The translations under genes were made by a program, and so were the position numbers. A stretch of 64,000 bases of DNA from Cellvibrionaceae bacterium 1162T.S.0a.05. Lineage in GTDB: Bacteria; Pseudomonadota; Gammaproteobacteria; Pseudomonadales; Cellvibrionaceae. The DNA is taken from the NCBI GenBank assembly GCA_000964245.1, contig LANB01000001.1, positions 1,281,501-1,345,500 of the forward strand, read 5' to 3'. How positions within the stretch are numbered: the stretch's first letter is position 1; every line of letters begins with the position of its first letter. The notes under the pieces were generated by a model. It did not search any database. It had not been told where the DNA came from and worked only from the letters and a program-made list of their open reading frames with translations. Below are positions 1-9,818 of the stretch, in pieces.

Positions 1-824
1 GCCATTTTGGCTTTCCCGAATTGGGTGTAGCGGGGGCAGCCTGGGGCACGCTACTTTCTCGCTGTTTACAAGTCATTGCGATCATCGCATACCTTGCAAT
101 GAAACAGCATCCCTTCTCTGCCTTACATCTGGATTTTGTTCACGCATTTAATTTTCAGCGCGCAAAACGCTTTTTACTTTTCGCATTCCCGCTGATTTCA
201 AACTATTTTATTTGGGCGCTGGGCAACGCCACATATCACATATTAACCGGTTATGCGGGAACAAATGCGCTCGCCGTGATGGGCATCATGGTACCTATTG
301 AATCGGCTTTTTTCGCATTATTTATCGGTACCGCCAATGCCTCGGCGATTATGATTGGGCAGAATCTCGGTGCGGATAAAACTGAAGAGGCCTGGCAGTT
401 GTACCGATTTTTTGATCGCTTAACCATTTCGGCAGTTATCGTCTTCAGCGCTTCGCTTTGGCTCGCCTCCCCCCTCATTGTGAATCATTTTGCCGAAAGC
501 AATGCCGAGGCCGCCACACTGCTACAGAAAACCTTACTGATATTTTGTTTGCTTACCTGGATAAAAGTGATCAATATGCAGCGCATTATTGGCGTGCTAC
601 GCGCAGGCGCGGACAACAATTTTGTATTGGTGGTGGATACGATTGTGATGTGGGCAATTGGCCTCCCTGCCTTTGCCCTGGGTTTGTTTTACTTCAATTT
701 CCCTTTTTATATTTTGTACATCCTGATGTACCTTGAAGATACCGCCAAGTTCCCACCGATGTGGTGGCGACTTGGCAAGCGTTATTGGCTGAAAAATCTA
801 ACCCGTGTTTCGCATTCCAGCTGA
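1..824 (+). CDS. MATE family efflux transporter, 5' truncated by window edge
   Basis: This is the C-terminal part of a multidrug and toxin extrusion (MATE) transporter, an inner-membrane antiporter that exports cationic drugs or metabolites using sodium or protons. The reading frame is open from base 3, so the true start lies outside the window. The motif ELGVAGAAWGT near the beginning is the loop typical of the MATE repeat. It is followed by several hydrophobic segments (for example around 150-260, 300-360, 420-480, 540-600 and 640-740), matching about the last six helices of a roughly 450-residue protein. The stop codon overlaps the convergent ppc gene by 27 bp, so the two 3' ends are interleaved with no room for a separate terminator. 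The substrate cannot be told from the sequence. Confidence 0.85.
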   Translation, partial: HFGFPELGVAGAAWGTLLSRCLQVIAIIAYLAMKQHPFSALHLDFVHAFNFQRAKRFLLFAFPLISNYFIWALGNATYHILTGYAGTNALAVMGIMVPIESAFFALFIGTANASAIMIGQNLGADKTEEAWQLYRFFDRLTISAVIVFSASLWLASPLIVNHFAESNAEAATLLQKTLLIFCLLTWIKVINMQRIIGVLRAGADNNFVLVVDTIVMWAIGLPAFALGLFYFNFPFYILYILMYLEDTAKFPPMWWRLGKRYWLKNLTRVSHSS

Positions 825-3443
825 GATGCCCGCCATGGTGACTTTCAAGGCCTGCTCAAGCTCAGGAAGAATATCTTCGGTGCTGCGATCACGCCTTAAC
901 AATTCTGCCTGCAAATAATTAAGCGGGTCGATATAAGGCTTGCGCACATTCAAGGTTTTTTGCAGCAAAATATTGTTATCCAATAATTTTTCCTGCCCTT
1001 GAATTTCGTTCAAGGTGTTTTCAAGCTTCGCCAGCTGTGCACGTAAATCCTGCCCAAGCCCCTGGTAAGCGGGGTCGACCAGTTGTCGTTCGTAGTGGGT
1101 ACACACTTCAAGATCCGCCTTACCGACGACCATTTCCAGCAACTCCAGATAAGCCACAAAAAACGGCCATTCAGTTTTCATTTCATGCAAGGTATCCGGC
1201 ATGTTTTCCAGAGCATAATCGAGTGCCTGCCCCGTTCCTAACCAGCCGGGCAAATTCAGACGCACCTGCGCCCAGGCAAAAACCCAGGGAATTGCACGCA
1301 AACTTTCGACACCACCCGTTGCTTTTCTTTTCGCAGGGCGCGAGCCCAGAGCCAGTTTTCCGAGTTCCTGTTCCGGCGTAAGACTGCGGAAGTAAGGCAC
1401 GAAATCCTTATGCCCGCGAACAACACTGCGATACGCCTCAAGGCTGACTTTGGACAGTGTTTCCATCGCATCACGCCACTCCTGTCTGGGTGCAGGCGCG
1501 GGGTCAACCGTTGCGGTAATAGTTGCAATGGCATAGGTACTCAAACTGTTAAAAGCAACGCGCGGCAGACCAAACTTGTAGCGAATCATTTCACCCTGTT
1601 CCGTTACGCGAATTCGCCCTTTCACAGAACCTGGCGGTTGTGATGCCATGGCTTTTTCAACGGGACCGCCGCCTCGACCGACAGTTCCGCCGCGACCATG
1701 GAACAGCACCAGCGAAACATCGTGCTGCTCAGCCAGGCTAACCAATTTTTCTTGCGCTTTATATTGGGCCCAGGTGGCCGCTAGTTTACCGGCATCTTTT
1801 GCCGAATCAGAATAGCCAATCATGACTGTCTGACTTTGTTTACGCAGACTGGCATCCTCGTCTTCTGTTTTTATGTAATCGCGGTACCAATGGTTTTGCC
1901 AAAGTTGATTCATAACTTTGGGCGCGCGATCAAGATCATCAAGCGTTTCAAAAAGCGGGACGATAGGCATTTTCCATTTCACGCCACTTTCTTTTAATAA
2001 CAACGCGACAGCGAGCACATCGGAAGGTTGTTGCGCCATGGAAATCACATAGTGCGACAAGGTTTCGCGTGGCTGCTGGGCAATAATTTTACAGGTGCGC
2101 AACACTTCTTTTGCATCGTCAGACGCGGGCCACTCCTGGGGCAACAAAGGACGTTTGCTTTGCAATTGATCCAGCAAAAAAGTTTGACGTTTTTCTTCAT
2201 CCCACTCCAGATAAGAACCCAGATCAAGATACTGCGTAAGCTCTTCCAACAAGAACACATGGCGTTCGCCATCCTGACGAATATCCAGAGGGACAAGATT
2301 GACACCGAACGCATGGATTCTACGAATGGTATCGCTAACCGGCCCGTTTGCGACGTAAGTAAAGTCACACGCTTTCAGCGAGCGAAAAATCAACATCAAC
2401 GGCTGCAGCAGCTCTTCTTTTTGCTGGATAATTTCCGGCGTGCTCAAGACTCGCGGGTTCACCAATTTTTGTTGAATCCACTTGCGTGTTGTTTCAAGTC
2501 GACTGCGTAATTTGTGCAAATAATCTCGATAGGGTGTCGATGTTTCCTTGTCATCAAGCTGCGCAAGTAATTCGTCACTGGCGTCATGCATACTTAACTC
2601 GGCGCCAAGACTAATAATATCTTTTAAATACAAGTCTGCCGCCATCCAGCGGCCCAACAAAATTACACGCTCAGTCACATCGCTCGTCACGTTGGGGTTG
2701 CCATCGCGATCACCCCCCATCCACGAATAAAACTTGAAGGGCTGAAGATTTAAAGGCAAACCTTCACCGGTATGCTTCTTGAACAATCGATCGAGGTGAC
2801 GAATGAAATTCGGTACCGCTTCCCACAGGCTGTTTTCAATTACTGCAAAGCCCCATTTGGCTTCATCAACAGCACTTGGGCGTTGCGAGCGAATTTCATC
2901 GGTATTCCAGACTTCCTCAATCAATCTGCGTAAGCGACCTTCGAGCTTATCTTTCTCAAAACGCAATAAATCATCGCGATGCAAGTCGCTGAGCGCTTCT
3001 GAAATTTTTTCGTATTTCTGAATCAAGGTACGGCGTGCAACCTCGGTAGGATGCGCCGTAAGCACCAACTCAATACATAAATCATTGACCACTTTCTTGA
3101 GTGAATCGACACCCTGTTCAGCAATCAAGTTTTCAATCAAAGCCTCAAGGCGATCGTCTTCCTGCGCATAAGCACTGGAAAAATATTGCATATCAGCAAT
3201 ATTGGCCAGATTCAGAAACTGGTTAAAGGCACGTACGATAGGCAAGATCTCGGCGTCATTCAGCGACGTAAGAAGTTGAACCAGGGGTTTGGAATCCTTG
3301 GTTTTATCTTCTAAAAGAGATTTCGCCAACGCCCGAATTTCTTCCACTTTTTCGTAGATGGCCGGGTCTTCATGGCGACGAATATTCTCACCCAGTATTT
3401 CTCCAAGTAGACGAACGTTGTCTCTTAATATCTCTGGCAACAT
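798..3443 (-). CDS. ppc: Phosphoenolpyruvate carboxylase
   Basis: Phosphoenolpyruvate carboxylase adds bicarbonate to PEP to give oxaloacetate, the anaplerotic feed into the TCA cycle, in the cytoplasm. The 881-residue length matches the bacterial family (about 880). Visible signatures are LTAHPTEV with the catalytic His at about residue 131, GYSDSAKDAG, the glycine-rich FHGRGGTVGRGGGP loop, and the C-terminal GMRNTG ending, which belongs to the active site and inhibitor region of this family. The ATG start follows a purine-rich AAGAGAAAG. It lies 57 bp downstream of pgk on the same strand, so it may be co-transcribed with pgk. Confidence 0.98.
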   Translation of the reverse strand: MLPEILRDNVRLLGEILGENIRRHEDPAIYEKVEEIRALAKSLLEDKTKDSKPLVQLLTSLNDAEILPIVRAFNQFLNLANIADMQYFSSAYAQEDDRLEALIENLIAEQGVDSLKKVVNDLCIELVLTAHPTEVARRTLIQKYEKISEALSDLHRDDLLRFEKDKLEGRLRRLIEEVWNTDEIRSQRPSAVDEAKWGFAVIENSLWEAVPNFIRHLDRLFKKHTGEGLPLNLQPFKFYSWMGGDRDGNPNVTSDVTERVILLGRWMAADLYLKDIISLGAELSMHDASDELLAQLDDKETSTPYRDYLHKLRSRLETTRKWIQQKLVNPRVLSTPEIIQQKEELLQPLMLIFRSLKACDFTYVANGPVSDTIRRIHAFGVNLVPLDIRQDGERHVFLLEELTQYLDLGSYLEWDEEKRQTFLLDQLQSKRPLLPQEWPASDDAKEVLRTCKIIAQQPRETLSHYVISMAQQPSDVLAVALLLKESGVKWKMPIVPLFETLDDLDRAPKVMNQLWQNHWYRDYIKTEDEDASLRKQSQTVMIGYSDSAKDAGKLAATWAQYKAQEKLVSLAEQHDVSLVLFHGRGGTVGRGGGPVEKAMASQPPGSVKGRIRVTEQGEMIRYKFGLPRVAFNSLSTYAIATITATVDPAPAPRQEWRDAMETLSKVSLEAYRSVVRGHKDFVPYFRSLTPEQELGKLALGSRPAKRKATGGVESLRAIPWVFAWAQVRLNLPGWLGTGQALDYALENMPDTLHEMKTEWPFFVAYLELLEMVVGKADLEVCTHYERQLVDPAYQGLGQDLRAQLAKLENTLNEIQGQEKLLDNNILLQKTLNVRKPYIDPLNYLQAELLRRDRSTEDILPELEQALKVTMAGISAGMRNTG

Positions 3444-3500
3444 GTTTACTTTCTCTTTTTTAAATTGGGAAGGGGTCCTGTTTTCACTTTTTTAGCTTTT

Positions 3501-4676
3501 TTAGCTTTGTGCACGCGTTTCCAGCATTGCGACCGCAGGCAAGGTTTTACCTTCAACATACTCGAGGAACGCTCCCCCGCCTGTTGAAATGTAGGATACA
3601 CCGCTTGCCAAATTAAACTTGTCGATCGCAGCGAGCGTATCACCGCCACCCGCGATAGAGAAAGCCTCACTTTCCGCAATCGCGCGCGCAACAACTTCTG
3701 TTCCCTTGGCAAACGCATCGTATTCAAATACGCCGCAAGGGCCGTTCCAGATTATTGTTTTGGCTTCTTTTAGGATTGCCGCCACTTTTTCAGCAGTTTT
3801 TGGGCCATAGTCGATGATTTCTTCATCAGCGTGGATTTCGTTGGGCGCCTTCACTTCGGTGGCCGAGTCATGCGCCCAATCACTGAAGCCCACTTTGGTG
3901 ACACGCACATCTTCAGCAAAAACCACTTTGGTTTCCTTGCACAGGCGCTGCGCTTCGGGAATTAAATCTTTTTCATAGAGGGAGTTACCCACTTCGTTGC
4001 CAGCTGAAGCGACGAAGGTATTGGAAATTCCACCCCCCACAACCAAAACATCACAAATTTTTGAAAGTGCATCCAATACGGTGAGTTTGGTCGACACTTT
4101 GGAGCCGCCGACAACCGCAACCATTGGGCGCTGAGGATTGGCAAGCGCTTTACCAAGGGCATCCAGCTCCGCAGCCAACAGTGGGCCCGCGCACGCTAGC
4201 GGTGCAAATTTTGCCACGCCATGGGTCGATGCTTGTGCGCGGTGCGCCGTACCAAAGGCATCCATAACAAAAACATCACACAGTGCGGCATAGGCTTTCG
4301 ACAGTGTTTCGTCATCTTTCTTTTCGCCGACGTTGAAGCGCACATTTTCCAACAGAACCACTTCGCCTTCTGCAACATCAAAACCGGCTTGCCAGTCTTT
4401 GATGACGTTGACAGTCCGACCCAGCAGTTCACTCAGGCGTTGCGCAACCGGCTTGAGCGAGGCCTCTTCGGAATAAACACCTTCTTCAGGGCGACCGAGG
4501 TGAGACATCAACATCACTTTTGCACCGGCTTCGACCGCCAATTTTATTGTTGGCAGAGAGGCCTGAATGCGAACATCGGAGGTAATTTTGCCATCCATTA
4601 TCGGGACGTTAAGGTCCTGACGAATCAGTACTTTTTTGCCTTTCAGATCCTGATCTTTCATCAATTTAACTGACAT
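3501..4676 (-). CDS. pgk: Phosphoglycerate kinase
   Basis: Phosphoglycerate kinase makes ATP from 1,3-bisphosphoglycerate in glycolysis and runs in reverse for gluconeogenesis; it is cytosolic. The 391 residues match the bacterial family (about 390). Motifs seen in order are RQDLNVP near residue 19, the LMSHLGRP substrate loop, [28 protein letters not shown], and the C-terminal nucleotide motifs NGPCGVFE and GGGDTLAAI, then STGGGAFLE. The ATG is preceded by a clear GGAG site. The upstream neighbour on the same strand is tkt, separated by 559 bp that hold two nested palindromes. Many gammaproteobacteria place a GAPDH gene between tkt and pgk; none is present here. Confidence 0.98.
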   Translation of the reverse strand: MSVKLMKDQDLKGKKVLIRQDLNVPIMDGKITSDVRIQASLPTIKLAVEAGAKVMLMSHLGRPEEGVYSEEASLKPVAQRLSELLGRTVNVIKDWQAGFDVAEGEVVLLENVRFNVGEKKDDETLSKAYAALCDVFVMDAFGTAHRAQASTHGVAKFAPLACAGPLLAAELDALGKALANPQRPMVAVVGGSKVSTKLTVLDALSKICDVLVVGGGISNTFVASAGNEVGNSLYEKDLIPEAQRLCKETKVVFAEDVRVTKVGFSDWAHDSATEVKAPNEIHADEEIIDYGPKTAEKVAAILKEAKTIIWNGPCGVFEYDAFAKGTEVVARAIAESEAFSIAGGGDTLAAIDKFNLASGVSYISTGGGAFLEYVEGKTLPAVAMLETRAQS

Positions 4677-4789
4677 AACTGCTGCTCTCCTGATCGTAAA
4701 ATATTTGGGAATTTGTTTTGGTTTTTTAACTAGTCCACGGAAGGAATCTGTTTTTCATTCAAATTTTGTTTTGAATCAGTCTATCGCGA

Positions 4790-4904
4790 GAACGCAGATC
4801 GCAAGGTGCCCCGTGTTGAAATCGCTGTGAATACATCCCTGTAGCTCCGACGCGTCGTCCCTGACGCGACGGTTTCAACAAGGGGCACCTTACGCTCTGC
4901 GTTC
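4790..4904 (-). repeat. Nested palindromic element, copy 1
   Basis: The outer arms 4790-4821 and 4873-4904 are reverse complements at 29 of 32 positions. Between them lie the family-conserved linker (core 4828-4847, reverse strand of CTACAGGGATGTATT with flanks) and an inner hairpin whose stem is GTCGCGT-like with a CAGGGA loop on the reverse strand. The arm sequence is not shared with the other five copies. It sits 3' of tkt and 5' of pgk. Confidence 0.9.
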
Positions 4905-5077
4905 AGTAAACATCATGCGTAAATCTTTTAAGGACAAAGAGTTACGTTTCGATTCGTATGGTTTAAGGAGCGACAAGGCCATTAAACACATTGACTTACA
5001 ATCTCAAAATATTGGCAATAAGTCTCGATAAGCTGTGTGTTTTTCACTGCTAACTTGTTAGTTGTGAGCAATCAGCG

Positions 5078-5167
5078 CAGGGGGCCCCGTGACAAAACCG
5101 TCACTTCAGGGATGAAGTGACGGAACTACAGGGATGTATTCATGTGTTTTTGTCACGGGGCCGCCTG
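5078..5167 (+). repeat. Nested palindromic element, copy 2
   Basis: The outer arms 5078-5097 and 5148-5167 pair at 19 of 20 positions. The inner hairpin GTCACTT-CAGGGA-TGAAGTGAC is a perfect stem with the family loop, followed by the conserved core at 5123-5142. This copy has the shortest outer arms of the six and is inverted relative to copy 1. It begins 68 bp past the tkt stop codon. Confidence 0.9.
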
Positions 5168-5235
5168 TGATGAGTGCGGTATTCTTGCGAGGCACTCAAG
5201 CAAAGTTTTGTTGCTTCACGGTAAAGTCGAGAAAC

Positions 5236-7236
5236 TTATTCCATCATCTCCTGCACAACAGCAACAATATTGTCAGCAGTAAAACCAAAGTGCTCCATCA
5301 AAGCGCCGCCGGGCGCAGACTCACCAAAGCTTGTCATGCCGATAACGCGACCATCAATGCCAACATATTTATACCAGCAATCCGTCGCAGCCGCTTCAAT
5401 AGCAACACGGTTAGTCACACCCAAAGGCAATACCGATTCTTTATAGTCAGCGTCCTGCTTGTCAAACACCGACGTTGAAGGCATGGATACTACACGGACA
5501 CGCACATTTTCTTTACGCAACTGCGCAGCGGCATCTACAGCGATACTCACTTCAGAGCCGGTCGCGATCAGAATCACTTCAGGCTCACCGTCACAGTCTT
5601 TAATCACATAACCACCTCGCGCGATATCTGCAACTTGTTGGACGTCGCGCTTGAGTGCAGGCAAGCCCTGACGACTGAATACCAAAGAACTTGGGCCATC
5701 AGTACGTTCAACAGCCGCTTTCCAGGCAACGGCTGATTCGGTGCCGTCGGCCGGGCGCCAGGTTTCCATGTTGGGTGTGCAACGCAACGTTGCCAGTACT
5801 TCGATGGGTTGGTGCGTTGGACCATCTTCACCCTGACCGATTGAATCGTGGGTGTACACGAAGATGTTGCGCAATTTCATCAAAGCAGCCATACGCACAG
5901 CATTGGCAGCGTATTGCTGGAACATCAGGAAGGTGCCGCCGTAAGGAATGAAACCGCCGTGAACAGCTAGACCGTTCATGATTGCGCTCATACCAAATTC
6001 ACGCACACCGTAATACACATAGTTACCGCTGGCATCGTGTGCCGTTAAGGGTTTGGAGCCTGACCACATCGTCAGGTTGGAACCTGCAAGGTCTGCCGAA
6101 CCGCCGAGCAATTCGGGAAGAAGAGGGCTAAAAGCTTCGATGGTGTTTTGCGAGGCTTTACGGCTGGCAATTTTTTCTGCTTTTTGTTGGCAGTCGTTGA
6201 TAAAGGCAGCCGCTTTTGCTTCAAAGTCTGCGGGCAATTCGCCTTTGATGACACGGCGCTCATATTCAGCAGCCAGTTCAGGGTGGGCACCCTTATACGC
6301 GGCAAATTTTTCATCCCAGGCACTTTGTGCAGCGGCACCTTTACTTTTGCTATCCCAGCCTTCGTAAATATCGGCGGGAATGTCGAAAGGCGCATGCGGC
6401 CATTGCAGGAATTCACGTGCAGCGGCAATTTCTTCGTCACCCAGAGGCGCACCGTGACAACCGTGCGTACCTTGCTTGTTAGGTGAACCAAAGCCGATAG
6501 TGGTTTTAGTACAAATCAGTGTGGGCTTGCCCGTTTCGGCCTGCGCCGCTTCGATCGCTGCTTTCACCGCGTCGGGGTCGTGGCCATCTACTGCCGGAAT
6601 AACATGCCAACCGTAAGCTTCAAAGCGCTTGGGGGTGTCATCAGTAAACCACCCTTCCACTTCACCGTCGATAGAAATACCGTTGTCATCCCAGAACGCA
6701 ATTAATTTGCCCAGGCCCAAAGTCCCTGCCAGTGAACATGTCTCATGAGAAATACCTTCCATCAAACAGCCGTCGCCAAGGAAACAATAGGTAAAGTGGT
6801 CAACAATTTCGTGGCCATCGCGGTTGAATTGCGCTGCCAGGGATTTTTCAGCGATTGCCATACCTACGGCATTGGAGATGCCCTGACCAAGCGGGCCAGT
6901 GGTGGTTTCTACACCGTCGGTGTAGCCGTACTCGGGATGCCCCGGTGTTTTGGAGTGCAGCTGACGGAAGTTTGCGAGTTCTTCCATCGGCAGGTTGTAA
7001 CCACTCAAATGCAATAAAGAGTAGATGAGCATGGAACCGTGACCATTGGATAAAACGAAACGGTCGCGATCGACCCACTTGGGATCAGCCGGGTTATGTT
7101 TGAGGAAATCATTCCACAGGACTTCGGCGATATCTGCCATACCCATCGGGGCGCCGGGGTGTCCACTGTTTGCTTTTTGTACGGCATCCATGCTGAGGGC
7201 GCGAATGGCATTGGCAAGTTCTCTGCGTGAGGGCAT
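5236..7236 (-). CDS. tkt: Transketolase
   Basis: Transketolase is the thiamine-diphosphate enzyme that moves two-carbon ketol units in the non-oxidative pentose phosphate pathway; it is cytosolic. The 666-residue length is normal. Seen in order are the N-terminal [49 protein letters not shown], the diphosphate-binding [12 protein letters not shown] to [10 protein letters not shown] motif, [11 protein letters not shown] with the catalytic Glu, and [13 protein letters not shown]. The ATG follows AGGAG at good spacing. It reads toward pgk and ppc, forming a central-carbon group on the minus strand interrupted by the two nested palindromes. Confidence 0.98.
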   Translation of the reverse strand: MPSRRELANAIRALSMDAVQKANSGHPGAPMGMADIAEVLWNDFLKHNPADPKWVDRDRFVLSNGHGSMLIYSLLHLSGYNLPMEELANFRQLHSKTPGHPEYGYTDGVETTTGPLGQGISNAVGMAIAEKSLAAQFNRDGHEIVDHFTYCFLGDGCLMEGISHETCSLAGTLGLGKLIAFWDDNGISIDGEVEGWFTDDTPKRFEAYGWHVIPAVDGHDPDAVKAAIEAAQAETGKPTLICTKTTIGFGSPNKQGTHGCHGAPLGDEEIAAAREFLQWPHAPFDIPADIYEGWDSKSKGAAAQSAWDEKFAAYKGAHPELAAEYERRVIKGELPADFEAKAAAFINDCQQKAEKIASRKASQNTIEAFSPLLPELLGGSADLAGSNLTMWSGSKPLTAHDASGNYVYYGVREFGMSAIMNGLAVHGGFIPYGGTFLMFQQYAANAVRMAALMKLRNIFVYTHDSIGQGEDGPTHQPIEVLATLRCTPNMETWRPADGTESAVAWKAAVERTDGPSSLVFSRQGLPALKRDVQQVADIARGGYVIKDCDGEPEVILIATGSEVSIAVDAAAQLRKENVRVRVVSMPSTSVFDKQDADYKESVLPLGVTNRVAIEAAATDCWYKYVGIDGRVIGMTSFGESAPGGALMEHFGFTADNIVAVVQEMME

Positions 7237-7384
7237 GCAAATACTCCTGATTCTGTTGTAATTGGTTGATTTTTAAGTGATTTTTAAAGAATTTTTGGTC
7301 AAACAACCAGAGGCTGATTTTTTGGAGGGCGTATTCTCTCGTAAACTGGCCGATGCGTAAACAACTATCTTATAGTCTTAATGA

Positions 7385-8476
7385 CTATTTAGCATCGCCA
7401 ATGGGCGTGGGTTTCCCGAAGTAGTAGCCTTGGTAGAGTTCAAAGCCAAGGGCTTCACAAGCCTTGAGTTCCGGCTCTGTTTCCACCCCTTCAGCGAGCG
7501 TTTCGATGTCGTTATCCCTCGCGAAGTCAACCAATCTGCTTAATAGATTCCCGCGATTGGTTTCGGCAAGATCAAGCCCTGCGATCAGACTGCGATCAAA
7601 TTTGACGATCTCAGGCTGGGCTTCGAGCAACTCCAACAGGCGGCTCTGGCCCACACCAAAATCGTCAAACGCGAAACGAATCCCTATTTTCTTCAATTCC
7701 TGTTTGAAATGGCGCAGGGAGTCGACCTCGGCAACCGCGTGTTCGTGCACTTCAAACACCAGAGGCAGGTGGGGAAAGCGCCCACGGAGGTCCTGCAAGG
7801 ACGCCAGTAAGCTGTCTGTATCATGCATTTCTGCAGGGTGAGTATTCAGAAAAATATAGCCTTTCAAGCCTCGCGCAGCGACCATTTCGGTGCCCTTGGT
7901 ACGCATCAAGGACGAGAGTTTACTGGCAAGGCCCACACTCTCCGCAATACTGAACAGGGCCAAAGGGCTTGTTGGAATACCCGGATACGCGCCTCTTCCG
8001 AGCACTTCGTAACCATAGGGTACTGCGCCCACCCCTCTGAAAATGGGTTGCACATGCATATCCAGCGCGCCTTGCTCCAACAAGGCCTCAAGTTCGCGCA
8101 CACCCGTGGGAAAATTCTGACTCAAACTTTTTTGTGAGAGGAAGACGGTTTCACTGGCAATATCGCCCAGGCTTGCTTCCGAAAGATTCAGGACCCGCAT
8201 TTCCAGCTCGGCCAAATGAATCACATCGCCGTGCTGTAAACGGGTGGGTTGTGTAATTTTTTGACGGTTAACAAACGTCCCATTGGTGCTTTGAAGGTCG
8301 ACCAGTACCGGGTTTCCACCCTGGTCTTCAACCCGCGCGTGTATGCGCGAAACACCCGCAAGGACCACGGAAATGTCTGCACCCGTGTCCCGGCCAATCG
8401 TCAAGGGCAGCGGTGACAAGCTGTGACGGCTCAATTCTCGCGAATCCAGTTTGCCTTCCAGGAACCAGGTGGACAT
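7385..8476 (-). CDS. FHA-EAL domain protein, putative cyclic-di-GMP phosphodiesterase
   Basis: The N-terminus is a forkhead-associated domain (about residues 20-95) with the GRD, SRIHA and STNGTFVN motifs that bind phosphothreonine. The rest (about 130-360) is an EAL domain, the family that hydrolyses cyclic di-GMP. The EAL signature is altered to EVLGR, but the later metal and substrate residues are present: FEVHE, FAFDDFGVGQSRL, EIVKFDRS, AEGVE and YQGYYFGKP. Enzymatic activity is therefore likely but not certain. There is no signal peptide or membrane helix, so it is cytosolic. The start has an AAGGAAG site. The FHA-EAL pairing suggests that a Ser/Thr kinase signal steers local cyclic-di-GMP turnover (inference). 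Confidence 0.88.
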   Translation of the reverse strand: MSTWFLEGKLDSRELSRHSLSPLPLTIGRDTGADISVVLAGVSRIHARVEDQGGNPVLVDLQSTNGTFVNRQKITQPTRLQHGDVIHLAELEMRVLNLSEASLGDIASETVFLSQKSLSQNFPTGVRELEALLEQGALDMHVQPIFRGVGAVPYGYEVLGRGAYPGIPTSPLALFSIAESVGLASKLSSLMRTKGTEMVAARGLKGYIFLNTHPAEMHDTDSLLASLQDLRGRFPHLPLVFEVHEHAVAEVDSLRHFKQELKKIGIRFAFDDFGVGQSRLLELLEAQPEIVKFDRSLIAGLDLAETNRGNLLSRLVDFARDNDIETLAEGVETEPELKACEALGFELYQGYYFGKPTPIGDAK

Positions 8477-8615
8477 GCAGTTGCGCCTTCCTTTAAGAGT
8501 GAAGCTACTGCAAGTTTAGCCGCCTGTGGCGCTTCAGGCCATCTACAAAACAGCCCAACAACTGGAGTGAACAAGTCGATTACGCATGCAAAATGCGCTG
8601 AGGCCATGCGATGCT

Positions 8616-9626
8616 TTAAATAAGCGATTTTTTCAAGTACGCCTTGATGCGTTGTGCCATTTCAGGTGAAAGCTGCCGGTGTGGGCCACGCTTCTCCTCG
8701 GGCAAGTGCTCCATCGCAGGCCTCTCAAGTTGAAAGACCAGAGCATTGAACAATTCTTGCCAATTTTTGCGCTGAGCTGCGGGTAGCTGGGCAATACTCA
8801 CCAGGGCGTGTATCAGCGTTTGATAGGGTGACGCCGCTTGCCGGGCACTGTTCCACCAATAGTTAATTAGCAGATTAATGTCATCCAGTGCTTCAACGCC
8901 ATGCCACCAGGTTGAGGGAATATAGATCGCATCACCCGGTTCCAACACCACGCTTTGACTGTGTTTTTGCGCTTCTGCAAAGCGGGGAAAGCGTTCGAGA
9001 TCCGGATTGCGAATATCGACCAGGCTCAGAGGTTGCCCCGCAGGTGTGAAATCGAGCGGGCCGAGATACAGGTTGACCACTTGCTCTGGCGGAAACAGCG
9101 TGAAGCGGCGACGCCCACTCACCACCACCGCAATGTTATCGGACATATCAATATGCGGCGCAACCAGAGAGCGGGTGCTCACCCAAAGATTGGCATCACA
9201 ATTTTCAGGCACCAGCGGATTGGGGTTCTGCTCCTTCAAACCCGGCAGGAATTCTGACAACGCGCTTGCGCCAATATACACATCCGGGAAATTCACATTG
9301 CCCTTGTCGACAGACATGACGGCTTTCAGGCATTCTGTGAGATGGGATTGCTTGCGTGAAAAATTGAAACCGCTTAGATCCTTGTTATAAAAGAAACGGC
9401 CCTGCTCTTCGCGCGGCGCCAGCCAGGTGACCACAGGCTTCTGACTATAAAAGGTATCGAGATAGCCAATCAGGGCTTCAGGTGAAGTTTGCTGACTTTT
9501 AATCAGTGGCCACTTACTGGCGAAACCTCGCAATGTAACCGGTTTAGCCCCGTCCAAAACTTCCTTTTCAAACCCTGCTTTGGTCAGTTGGTGGGCTTCA
9601 ACAATTTCTTTAAATTCCCAGTCCAT
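8616..9626 (-). CDS. Cupin-like (JmjC-type) 2-oxoglutarate/Fe(II) oxygenase
   Basis: This 336-residue protein belongs to the cupin_8 / JmjC-like family of 2-oxoglutarate and iron-dependent hydroxylases. The iron-binding triad is visible as PHIDMSDN (His and Asp) and the later His in STWWHGVEALDD. The SGRRRFTLFPPEQ strand and GDAIYIPSTWWHG turn are characteristic of this fold. The substrate is unknown; relatives hydroxylate proteins or small molecules. It is cytosolic, with no signal peptide. It is followed at 139 bp by the FHA-EAL gene on the same strand and is divergent from the SahR-type regulator, so its promoter faces the 26-bp palindrome at 9767-9792 about 140 bp away. Confidence 0.88.
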   Translation of the reverse strand: MDWEFKEIVEAHQLTKAGFEKEVLDGAKPVTLRGFASKWPLIKSQQTSPEALIGYLDTFYSQKPVVTWLAPREEQGRFFYNKDLSGFNFSRKQSHLTECLKAVMSVDKGNVNFPDVYIGASALSEFLPGLKEQNPNPLVPENCDANLWVSTRSLVAPHIDMSDNIAVVVSGRRRFTLFPPEQVVNLYLGPLDFTPAGQPLSLVDIRNPDLERFPRFAEAQKHSQSVVLEPGDAIYIPSTWWHGVEALDDINLLINYWWNSARQAASPYQTLIHALVSIAQLPAAQRKNWQELFNALVFQLERPAMEHLPEEKRGPHRQLSPEMAQRIKAYLKKSLI

Positions 9627-9728
9627 AAGCTTTAAAGTCTCAATCAGTGGGCGAGCCTAACAAAGAAATGCGAAAGAAATCGTCAAACAACTGTTTATTT
9701 TGTTAAGGAGTGATGACGTTTTGCCAAT

Positions 9729-9757
9729 TTGTCGCCCAAGTCTGAATTTGAATAGAT
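9729..9757 (+). promoter_or_regulatory. Possible sigma-70 promoter for the sahR-metK-ahcY operon
   Basis: TTGTCG at 9729-9734 and ATAGAT at 9752-9757 are separated by 17 bp, an ideal spacing. Transcription would start a few bases before the palindrome at 9767-9792, so a protein bound there would block the promoter. This is a consensus-style match only. Confidence 0.45.
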
Positions 9758-9766
9758 AGCGCCTCA

Positions 9767-9792
9767 TCTATATCAAAATATTTTGATATAGA
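9767..9792. promoter_or_regulatory. 26-bp perfect palindrome, probable SahR operator
   Basis: Each 13-base half reads TCTATATCAAAAT toward the centre, with no mismatch. It ends 26 bp before the start codon of the ArsR-family regulator gene, and the ATATC...GATAT form suits a winged-helix ArsR dimer. Autoregulation together with control of metK and ahcY is the natural reading. SahR regulators of the methionine cycle are known from comparative genomics of Proteobacteria; assigning this site to one is inference from position. Confidence 0.75.
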
Positions 9793-9818
9793 AATCTTGC
9801 GATGCTAGAATTCACCTT

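Larger units (their letters stand above)
4677..5235. other. tkt-pgk intergenic region carrying two nested palindromes
   Basis: This 559-bp gap between two co-directional genes has no coding sequence I can support. It holds nested palindrome copies 1 and 2 in opposite orientations, separated by about 170 bp of ordinary sequence, plus the pgk leader. A pgk promoter is expected in 4677-4789 but no convincing -35/-10 pair stands out. Confidence 0.6.
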
